A stretch of DNA of 9,780 bases, taken from assembly GCA_023424995.1 (NCBI GenBank), contig JAFADH010000363.1, forward strand, positions 1-9,780, in the 5' to 3' direction. The position numbers and the translations under genes are program-made. Source of the DNA: Bacillota bacterium. GTDB taxonomy: Bacteria > Bacillota > Clostridia > Lachnospirales > Lachnospiraceae. Below the pieces are notes generated by a model. That model made no database searches and was not told the DNA's origin. It worked only from the letters and a program-made list of their open reading frames with translations. Positions 1 to 5,592 of the stretch are shown here, piece after piece. Positions within the stretch are counted from its first letter, which is position 1. Each line of letters begins with the position of its first letter.

Positions 1-2018
1 ATGCAGATCTGTTGATCGTATATGAGCCTTCGGATAGTGTAAAGGAGTATATTAATCAACACAGCATTAACCTTAAGATGAAACCGATCGGCAAGGATGC
101 GCTGGTATTTATGGCAAATGCCGCGAATCCGGTGGAGTCCCTGACTTTAGACCAGCTGGTGCAGATCTACAGCGGTCATGTGAAATACTGGTCCCAGGTG
201 GGCGGGGAGGACAAAGAACTGCTTGCATTTCAACGCCCTGAGAATTCCGGAAGCCAGACCCTTATGAAGAAGCTGGTGATGGGAGAAGTGAGTATGGCGG
301 AAGGACCGCAGATCCAGTATTTCTCGGAGATGGAAGGAATACTTAAGGCTATGGCGGAATACACCAATGAGGCCAATACCCTCGGCTACTCCGTATTCTA
401 TTATGCCAAGCATATGTATCAACTTCCGGAGCTTAAATTCATGAAGGTGAATGACGTCTTGCCCGCAGTGGAGACTATCCATAATAACAGCTACCCGCTG
501 GTGAATGATTTCTATGCGGTAATCCGAGAGGATGAGCCCTATAACTCCAATGCCCATTTATTATACAACTGGCTCACACAGGAGGAAGGGCAGGAGCTGG
601 TCAAAAGCCTGGGTTATGTACCGGTCAGTATGGCTCCGGAGGCTGCCGTCCGGGAGGAAGCCCCGGTCACCGACCGTATTCCGGAGGGGTATGTGTATGT
701 GGTAGAATCGGAATTAATCACAGATATGGCTCTGAATCTAAGTAAGGTCACAATCTATGAGAAGGACTGGAAGATAAGAAATATATTGAATAATGTATCC
801 TATTTTGATGCTCTGGGAATGGTAAGCGAGGATACGGCAGCCAGAATCAGTATGGCTGTAAATGACGAAGCGGGCGGCTATCTTCTTAAATTAGGGGTCT
901 ATGACGTAGGAAAAAATGCATTCGTTATTCCCCCCATCCACGACCAATTGGAAGCGATGGAAGATACGGGCAGCTATTATTTTGCAGCCTGTGATGATGT
1001 TTACAGGGTCATAGATACGAAGGGGAATCAGCTGCTCCAATTCCCTATGCCTAAGGGTGAGGTTTTCTATATAAAGAGGGGGGATTATTATTCCTTTCTG
1101 GATACAGGAGATGGGGTGACGGCAATCTATGACAAGGATTTTAAATATATCCGTTCCATCAATGAAGCCTATGCTTCTGATAAGATATATGAGGACGACG
1201 GGACTCTTCTTCTGTCGAGGGATAAGTTCTTTAAGCATTTTAACATAACCGCGAATGCGGAGCAGGTATTCGGAATCAATTCCTACAGCAAAGACTTTAT
1301 CATTGTGGGAGTTGAGGATGATTACTGGATATTGAATAACGGGCTGAAGGTTATCAATAAGCATAGCAGCTTATCTTCTGATCATGCCATGTCCTATGAT
1401 GCCCTGCAATACATCTACAGGGAACGTATCGAGAATCTGAAGACACGGGTGACGGAGATAAATTATTATGACAGGGACGGGAATAAGATAGTGGATGAGG
1501 CAGGTAATTCCTATTCAGACTATGTCTATGATAATGAGAAGGAAATCCTGTATCTCTACCGGGCCGAAGGAGATAAGCTGGATCTGCTTAATGTGATGAC
1601 CGGAGAGCATACCTATCTCCCTCTGGCTGACGCAGCACATTACTATATCAGTGAGGTGAGCGGAGATTTCACCATCTTAAGGCCTGTGGATTATAAAATC
1701 GTGAATACGAAGGTTTATTACAGGAATACCTGTATATATGATGAGAAAAGCAATATTTACCGTCCCGGTTATATCCCTGTTGATGAAGGCCTTCTGCTTT
1801 ACGAGGAAGCACAGACCTATAGTTCAAATTATTATAACTCCTATTACACCAAGTTTAACAGCAAAGGAGAGCTGGAATATCAATCTTTGTATCCGGAACG
1901 TATTGCCAGCTTTGATGCAAAATATATTCAGGTTACCCGGGGCAATTACACCGCTGTTATTGATTATGACAATAAATATATTATCAAAAGGCTATGGGAA
2001 AACCTTAGCAATGACTGA
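1..2018 (+). CDS. PstS-like substrate-binding domain fused to a repeat-rich C-terminal region (5' partial)
   Basis: The reading frame is open to the left edge (codons from base 3 read A-D-L before a TTG at 12), so the N-terminus, presumably with a signal peptide or lipobox, lies outside the window; the TTG is not a credible start. Counting from that TTG, residues 1-205 resemble the PstS/PBP-like phosphate-binding fold: PIGKDALVF (25-33), NPVESLT (39-45), IYSGHVKYWSQVGG (52-65) and the ligand-loop type NSGSQT (78-83). After a linker, about 450 residues carry aromatic-rich short strands with DTKGNQLL- and YDKDFKYI-like turns, suggesting a WG-like or other beta-propeller fold. This fused form is far longer than ordinary PstS (about 280-350 residues). 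The protein probably acts outside the membrane; whether it still binds phosphate is unknown. The last 29 nt overlap the frame of an ABC-transporter remnant, so the natural C-terminus may have been altered by that junction. The PBP call is fairly sure; the propeller is inference. Confidence 0.8.
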   Translation, partial: ADLLIVYEPSDSVKEYINQHSINLKMKPIGKDALVFMANAANPVESLTLDQLVQIYSGHVKYWSQVGGEDKELLAFQRPENSGSQTLMKKLVMGEVSMAEGPQIQYFSEMEGILKAMAEYTNEANTLGYSVFYYAKHMYQLPELKFMKVNDVLPAVETIHNNSYPLVNDFYAVIREDEPYNSNAHLLYNWLTQEEGQELVKSLGYVPVSMAPEAAVREEAPVTDRIPEGYVYVVESELITDMALNLSKVTIYEKDWKIRNILNNVSYFDALGMVSEDTAARISMAVNDEAGGYLLKLGVYDVGKNAFVIPPIHDQLEAMEDTGSYYFAACDDVYRVIDTKGNQLLQFPMPKGEVFYIKRGDYYSFLDTGDGVTAIYDKDFKYIRSINEAYASDKIYEDDGTLLLSRDKFFKHFNITANAEQVFGINSYSKDFIIVGVEDDYWILNNGLKVINKHSSLSSDHAMSYDALQYIYRERIENLKTRVTEINYYDRDGNKIVDEAGNSYSDYVYDNEKEILYLYRAEGDKLDLLNVMTGEHTYLPLADAAHYYISEVSGDFTILRPVDYKIVNTKVYYRNTCIYDEKSNIYRPGYIPVDEGLLLYEEAQTYSSNYYNSYYTKFNSKGELEYQSLYPERIASFDAKYIQVTRGNYTAVIDYDNKYIIKRLWENLSND

Positions 2019-2224
2019 AAGCAGCGGAGTATTAATAATCGATCTGAGTGATATTTTATATATTGAGGACAATTTGAAAATTGCTTTAGGTAGAGTACTG
2101 CCTAAATCTGCTGACGTATATATTTTGGATGAAACTACAGCTTTGTTAAAAGATTTGTACTCATGACCAGTTAAAGAAGGACTGTCAGAGATATAAAGAA
2201 TCGTATATTCCGGAGCATGTTTAA
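1990..2224 (+). pseudogene. ABC transporter ATP-binding protein remnant, multiply deleted and frameshifted
   Basis: Short pieces of an ABC ATPase occur in the expected order but with most of the domain missing. From 1990 the frame reads GYGKTLA, which looks like the end of a Walker A motif. It continues with ESSGVLIIDLSDI, resembling the PTSGEILIDGxDI segment that follows Walker A. It then jumps to LKIALGRVLPKSADVYILDET (about 2074-2134), resembling the post-signature helix plus Walker B with the usual DEPT changed to DETT. That frame stops at 2164-2166. In another frame, 2159-2224 reads THDQLKKDCQRYKESYIPEHV and stop, resembling the GTHDELLxxGGRYAELY tail of exporter-type ATPases. The signature LSGGQ, Q-loop and switch His are absent. 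The whole is about 235 nt against roughly 650 or more for an intact domain. No ribosome binding site or start is evident. I read it as a decayed gene; the Walker A piece is the weakest part, since it overlaps the upstream CDS in another frame. Confidence 0.6.
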
Positions 2225-2246
2225 AATTATATAAGGAGAAGATCCT

Positions 2247-2513
2247 ATGAAGAAAAAACGAATAAGTATCTTAATAAGAGTTATTATTTACTTATCTTTT
2301 GTAGGTGTAATTATGGTGATATGCTATCTAATAAGCAGATATTTTAATTATAATTATATGCGTACAATAGAGTATGCCGGTGCCTTATTTATAATAATTG
2401 GAGGATTTTCCTTAGCAGGGAATATAAAAATCAGAAGTGATGTGCGTAACAATCTAACCAAATTAACTCCAAAGTTCTCCAGAGGATTAGATGGTTACCC
2501 GCCAGATACCTAA
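2247..2513 (+). CDS. small membrane protein of unknown function, possibly truncated
   Basis: An 88-residue ORF with a good ribosome binding site (AAGGAG at 2233-2238, 8 nt before ATG). It has a basic start (MKKKR), two hydrophobic segments at about residues 7-29 and 43-58, and a polar C-terminal tail. It is very probably an inner-membrane protein; I cannot assign a function. It sits 22 nt after the ABC-ATPase remnant, so it may once have belonged to the same transporter locus. The tail after about residue 70 (ending GYPPDT) is low in hydrophobicity and looks unlike the rest, and a second frame stays open from 2462 to 2629. An older, longer protein shortened by a frameshift is therefore possible but not shown. 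Base composition here is clearly more AT-rich than in hydE, hydG and hydF. Confidence 0.6.
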   Translation: MKKKRISILIRVIIYLSFVGVIMVICYLISRYFNYNYMRTIEYAGALFIIIGGFSLAGNIKIRSDVRNNLTKLTPKFSRGLDGYPPDT

Positions 2514-2614
2514 AATCCCTTTTTTCGGGGAATTGGGATATACTCGCCTTAAGAGAGGTGAATTATGGTGAAGATATGTATGGGAGTGACGGAACATTAA
2601 ATATTAAAAATAGA

Positions 2615-2643
2615 TTTACATTCTTGTGATTTTATATTATAAT
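2615..2643 (+). promoter_or_regulatory. predicted sigma-A promoter of the hyd maturase genes
   Basis: TTTACA (2615-2620) and TATAAT (2638-2643) are separated by exactly 17 nt, in an AT-rich setting: a near-consensus housekeeping promoter. The predicted start of transcription, about 7 nt downstream near 2650, falls inside the palindrome at 2643-2660. hydE begins about 290 nt further on, which implies a long leader. No other gene on this strand could use it except through that leader. Confidence 0.7.
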
Positions 2644-2660
2644 TGTTAAATAAATAACAA
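2643..2660. promoter_or_regulatory. Rex-type redox operator overlapping the hyd promoter
   Basis: The 18-bp sequence TTGTTAAATAAATAACAA matches the clostridial Rex operator TTGTTAA-N4-TTAACAA at every defined position except one (A for T at the first base of the right half). The 20-bp version with flanking A and T (2642-2661) keeps the symmetry. Rex is a repressor that binds DNA when NAD+ is high and releases it when NADH accumulates; its known clostridial regulons include fermentation and hydrogenase-related genes. The site begins at the last base of the -10 box and spans the predicted start, the usual position for repression by steric block. The match is seen directly; that Rex acts here is inference. 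Confidence 0.7.
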
Positions 2661-2670
2661 TAATATTCGT

Positions 2671-2847
2671 GCTGACTGCAAGGGTACGCCCAAGTGGGAA
2701 GGCGACAGAGATAATATATCCCCGTATCACCTGCGAAGCATCACTGTCATGTGAGCCTGCGCATAGGATACAGCTTCATTATAGCCCGCTCCATAGAAAG
2801 CTGCCGGTATGAAGCTGTATTCGGAATGATACGGCTGCAGCGGATAT
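2671..2847 (+). ncRNA. structured 5' leader of hydE, hydG and hydF: candidate cis-regulatory RNA with a three-way junction
   Basis: The untranslated leader contains nested complementary segments. The closing helix pairs ATATCC (2716-2721) with GGATAT (2842-2847) and continues as CCGTATCA (2722-2729) with TGATACGG (2827-2834): 14 pairs with one 7-nt bulge, CTGCAGC (2835-2841). Inside it are two arms. One has TGCG/CGCA (2732-2735 with 2760-2763) enclosing TCAC/GTGA (2741-2744 with 2751-2754). The other is a 14-pair stem (2766-2779 with 2809-2822, one G-U) with a 29-nt apical loop. A small hairpin CGCC/GGCG (2687-2690 with 2701-2704) precedes them. A terminator-like hairpin follows directly. The layout resembles a riboswitch or attenuator, but I recognise none of the cobalamin, SAM, FMN, TPP, M-box or c-di-GMP-I core motifs. 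It could instead be a degenerate mobile repeat. Pairings were found by eye; no folding energy was computed. Confidence 0.5.
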
Positions 2848-2876
2848 CCCTGTGCCTTCCACGGTACAGGGATTTT
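2846..2876 (+). terminator. terminator-like hairpin in the hyd leader (possible attenuator)
   Basis: ATCCCTGTGCC (2846-2856) pairs with GGTACAGGGAT (2863-2873), 11 pairs including one G-U, around the 6-nt loop TTCCAC. It is followed by a short T run (2873-2876) and then ATAAT. The stem is strong but the T tract is short, so termination would be partial at best. It lies 63 nt before the hydE start and shares two bases with the closing helix of the upstream structure. Confidence 0.45.
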
Positions 2877-2938
2877 ATAATGCCCGGAGGTATATGTTTT
2901 TACCGTCACGAATTCTTACCAGAAAGGGGGTTATCTGC

Positions 2939-4033
2939 ATGACATACATCGGACAGCTGATTGATAAGCTGGAACAAAACCGAATCCTTGATAAGGAAGA
3001 ATTTATAAGCCTTCTCACCGGAGTCTGTAAAGAGGACCGGGTCTGTCTTCAGGAAAGGGCAAGACTGGTTGCCGGGAGGCACTACGGGAATAAGATATAC
3101 ACCCGCGGGCTGATCGAATTTACAAACTATTGCAGGAATGACTGCTATTATTGCGGTATCCGAAGAAGTAACCGCCGGGTGGAACGCTACCGCCTGACCG
3201 GGGATGAGATATTTGACTGCTGCCGGGAAGGATACGGGCTTGGCTTTCGTACCTTTGTGTTACAGGGCGGTGAGGACAAAAGCTATTCCGATGAGGATAT
3301 GGTGATACTGATTCGCCGGATCAGGGAGGCATATCCGGACTGTGCCATCACCCTGTCCATAGGAGAGAAAAGCTACGACAGTTATCAGAGGTTCTATGAA
3401 GCCGGAGCAGACCGGTATCTCCTGAGACATGAGACAGCTAATGAAGAGCACTACCGGAAGCTCCATCCGGACAGCTTGAGCCTGGGGAACAGAAAGCAAT
3501 GCCTGAAGGACCTGAAGCGGATCGGGTTCCAGGTAGGAGCAGGCTTCATGGTAGGTTCTCCCTATCAGACGGGGGAACACATTGTGGAGGATCTGTTATT
3601 CCTGAAGGAATTATCACCGGAGATGGTGGGCATCGGACCGTTCTTACCCCATCATGAGACACCCTTTGCCAATGAAGCCAGGGGCACCCTGGGGCAGACT
3701 CTGCTGCTGATCAGCATAATCCGCCTCATGCTGCCGAATGCGTTGATCCCGGCGACAACAGCCCTTGGAACGGTTCATCCGAAGGGGCGTGAGCTGGGAA
3801 TCCTGGCCGGCGCCAATGTAGTGATGCCGAACCTGTCACCCACCGCAGTCCGTAAGAAATACCAGTTATATGACGATAAGATCTGTACCGGGGACGAGGC
3901 GGCGGAATGCAGAGGCTGCCTGGACCGGAGAATGAAGAAGATCGGGTATGAGCTCTCAGTGGATCGCGGAGATTATAAGCCGGTGGAATCCCATAAGGTA
4001 CCCATTATCATAAAGGAGAATCATTATGTATGA
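2939..4033 (+). CDS. hydE: [FeFe]-hydrogenase maturase HydE, radical SAM enzyme
   Basis: A 364-residue radical-SAM protein of the usual HydE length, one of three maturases needed to build the H-cluster 2Fe unit; it acts in the cytoplasm on the Fe(CO)2(CN)-cysteine product of HydG. The SAM-binding cluster motif CX3CX2C is C65, C69 and C72 in NYCRNDCYYCGIR. The C-terminal CX7CX2C motif, which binds a second, non-essential cluster in some HydE proteins, is also present (C316, C324, C327). Other family traits include FVLQGGED and the RHETANEEHYRKLHP segment; the latter separates HydE from biotin synthase, its closest alternative. I chose the ATG at 2939 because AGAAAGGGGG (2921-2930) lies 8 nt upstream; an in-frame ATG at 2852 would put translation through the terminator-like hairpin and has no ribosome binding site. 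The last 8 nt overlap hydG. Expression is probably driven by the promoter and Rex-like site near 2640. Confidence 0.95.
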   Translation: MTYIGQLIDKLEQNRILDKEEFISLLTGVCKEDRVCLQERARLVAGRHYGNKIYTRGLIEFTNYCRNDCYYCGIRRSNRRVERYRLTGDEIFDCCREGYGLGFRTFVLQGGEDKSYSDEDMVILIRRIREAYPDCAITLSIGEKSYDSYQRFYEAGADRYLLRHETANEEHYRKLHPDSLSLGNRKQCLKDLKRIGFQVGAGFMVGSPYQTGEHIVEDLLFLKELSPEMVGIGPFLPHHETPFANEARGTLGQTLLLISIIRLMLPNALIPATTALGTVHPKGRELGILAGANVVMPNLSPTAVRKKYQLYDDKICTGDEAAECRGCLDRRMKKIGYELSVDRGDYKPVESHKVPIIIKENHYV

Positions 4034-5444
4034 TGTCAGATCAAAAAAAGCAGAGGATTTTATCAGTCATGAAGAGATACAGGCAACTCTGGAATATGCC
4101 GCAGCCAATAAGAATAACCGGGAGCTAATTGACAGCATTCTGGAAAAGGCGGAGCAGATGAAGGGAATTTCCCATCGGGAGGCCTCCGTACTGCTGGAAT
4201 GTGACCTGGAGGACGAGATCCGGAGGATCTACCGGTTGGCGATTAAGATTAAGGAGAAGTTCTATGGCAACCGTATCGTGATGTTCGCTCCGCTGTATCT
4301 CTCCAATTACTGTGTGAACGGCTGTGTATATTGCCCGTACCATTATGTGAATAAGCATATTCCGCGGAAAAAGCTGACCCAGGAGGAGATCCGAAGGGAA
4401 GTAATAGCGCTTCAGGACATGGGGCATAAGAGATTGGCCCTGGAAGCAGGGGAAGACCCCGTCAATAATCCGCTGGAATATATTCTGGAGAGCATCCGCA
4501 CCATCTATTCCATCAGGCATAGAAACGGCGCCATCCGGCGGGTCAATGTGAATATAGCCGCGACTTCGGCGGAGGATTACCGTAAGCTGAAGGAAGCTGG
4601 GATCGGAACCTATATCCTGTTCCAGGAGACCTATCATAAGGAGAATTATGAGAGGCTCCACCCTACCGGGCCCAAGCATAATTATGCATACCATACGGAG
4701 GCTATGGACCGGGCTATGGAAGCTGGAATCGATGATGTGGGCTTAGGGGTTCTCTACGGGCTCAATATGTACCGCTATGACTTTGCCGGGATCCTCATGC
4801 ACGCGGAGCATCTGGAGGCAGCCCTGGGCTGCGGTCCCCATACTATCAGTGTACCGCGGATCCGTCCGGCGGAGGATATCGATCCCGGCAGCTTCAAGGA
4901 TGCCATATCCGATGAGATCTTTGAGAAGATCGTGGCGATTCTTCGGATTGCCGTTCCCTATACGGGAATTATCATATCCACCAGGGAATCGAAAAAGAGC
5001 CGGGAGAAGGTCTTAAGGCTTGGGGTATCCCAGATAAGCGGAGGCTCCAGAACCAGTGTGGGCGGTTATGCCGAGGAAGAAGCAGAGGAGGAGAGCTCCG
5101 CCCAGTTCGAGGTGGAGGATCGCAGGACCCTGGATGAGGTAGTGAACTGGCTCCTTAAGCTGGGACATATCCCAAGCTTCTGTACCGCCTGTTACCGGGA
5201 AGGAAGGACGGGGGACCGTTTCATGGCGCTTGTGAAATCCGGACAGATCGCCAACTGCTGCCAGCCCAATGCGCTGATGACCTTGAAGGAATATCTTGAG
5301 GACTATGCCGCTGAGGATACCAGGATAAAAGGGGAAGCGCTCATAGAGACAGAGATGACTAAGATTCCCAATGAGAGAGTGTTGCGTATAGCCGGAGATA
5401 ATCTGTTAAAGATAGCAAACGGCAGCAGGGATTTCCGTTTTTAA
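4026..5444 (+). CDS. hydG: [FeFe]-hydrogenase maturase HydG, tyrosine lyase
   Basis: A 472-residue radical-SAM protein, full length for HydG. It cleaves tyrosine to p-cresol and dehydroglycine, which yields the CO and CN- ligands delivered as an Fe(CO)2(CN)-cysteine unit. The N-terminal cluster motif CX3CX2C is C96, C100 and C103 (NYCVNGCVYCPYH). The C-terminal CX2CX22C motif for the auxiliary cluster with the dangler iron is C386, C389 and C412 (FCTACYREGRTGDRF through NCCQPNAL). This second motif and the length distinguish it from ThiH, which lacks the C-terminal cluster. GGSRTSVGGY near residue 340 is typical of the family. The start overlaps the hydE stop by 8 nt (ATGTATGA) and AAAGGAG (4012-4018) lies 7 nt before it, so hydE and hydG are surely co-transcribed and probably translationally coupled. 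Confidence 0.96.
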   Translation: MYDVRSKKAEDFISHEEIQATLEYAAANKNNRELIDSILEKAEQMKGISHREASVLLECDLEDEIRRIYRLAIKIKEKFYGNRIVMFAPLYLSNYCVNGCVYCPYHYVNKHIPRKKLTQEEIRREVIALQDMGHKRLALEAGEDPVNNPLEYILESIRTIYSIRHRNGAIRRVNVNIAATSAEDYRKLKEAGIGTYILFQETYHKENYERLHPTGPKHNYAYHTEAMDRAMEAGIDDVGLGVLYGLNMYRYDFAGILMHAEHLEAALGCGPHTISVPRIRPAEDIDPGSFKDAISDEIFEKIVAILRIAVPYTGIIISTRESKKSREKVLRLGVSQISGGSRTSVGGYAEEEAEEESSAQFEVEDRRTLDEVVNWLLKLGHIPSFCTACYREGRTGDRFMALVKSGQIANCCQPNALMTLKEYLEDYAAEDTRIKGEALIETEMTKIPNERVLRIAGDNLLKIANGSRDFRF

Positions 5445-5456
5445 GAAGAGGCGGAT

Positions 5457-5525
5457 ATGGACATTAAAAATAAGTTTTCTAAAAATAACAGTCGGGCTGT
5501 CAGGATGATGATATTTCAATTATAA
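5457..5525 (+). CDS. possible 22-residue leader peptide between hydG and hydF
   Basis: An ATG 12 nt after the hydG stop opens MDIKNKFSKNNSRAVRMMIF plus two residues, then TAA. A GAGG (5448-5451) lies 5 nt upstream, enough for initiation. The peptide is basic and I recognise no family. It may be a short translated ORF, the relic of a small gene (some hyd loci carry a TM1266-type regulator, which this does not resemble), or chance. It overlaps the TATAAT at 5521-5526. Confidence 0.25.
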   Translation: MDIKNKFSKNNSRAVRMMIFQL

Positions 5526-5526
5526 T
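5497..5526 (+). promoter_or_regulatory. possible internal promoter for hydF
   Basis: A perfect TATAAT (5521-5526) has CTGTCA (5497-5502, four of six bases matching TTGACA) 18 nt upstream. It stands in the 148-nt gap before hydF and could give hydF extra expression independent of the Rex-like site. The -35 box is weak, so this is tentative. Just downstream, AATAAG (5525-5530) and CTTATT (5541-5546) form a 6-bp inverted repeat with a 10-nt spacer. Confidence 0.3.
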
Positions 5527-5560
5527 AAGAATAGGATTACTTATTTACAACGGATTCATG

Positions 5561-5582
5561 GCAGCAATGGCTGCAGGAAGGA
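5561..5582 (+). promoter_or_regulatory. small hairpin next to the hydF ribosome binding site
   Basis: GCAGC (5561-5565) and GCTGC (5570-5574) form a 5-bp GC-rich stem with a 4-nt loop, directly against the ribosome binding site AGGAAGGA (5575-5582), 10 nt before the hydF ATG. Such a stem could modulate translation of hydF, but its shortness allows chance. Confidence 0.3.
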
Positions 5583-5592
5583 TAGAGACAGA

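Noticed and set aside
2514..2545. ATCCC/GGGAT inverted repeat after the small membrane protein as a terminator
   Set aside because: Only 5 bp with a 15-nt loop and no T run after the stem; too weak to call.
2681..2710. GGGTACGCCC...GGGAAGGCGACAG resembling part of a cobalamin-type riboswitch
   Set aside because: The defining B12-box and GCCACTG-type core are absent, and no other known riboswitch core could be matched by eye.
2876..2881. A second TATAAT close to hydE as a promoter
   Set aside because: No acceptable -35 box lies 16-18 nt upstream; the upstream promoter at 2615-2643 is much better. Kept only as a rival explanation of the hairpin.
2727..2909. A 60-codon minus-strand ORF across the hyd leader
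   Set aside because: It starts at GTG without a ribosome binding site, resembles no family I know, and lies wholly inside the inverted-repeat leader, whose structure explains the sequence better.
2852..2938. N-terminal extension of HydE from an in-frame ATG at 2852
   Set aside because: No ribosome binding site, the start lies within the terminator-like stem, and the ATG at 2939 has a strong ribosome binding site and gives the usual HydE length.
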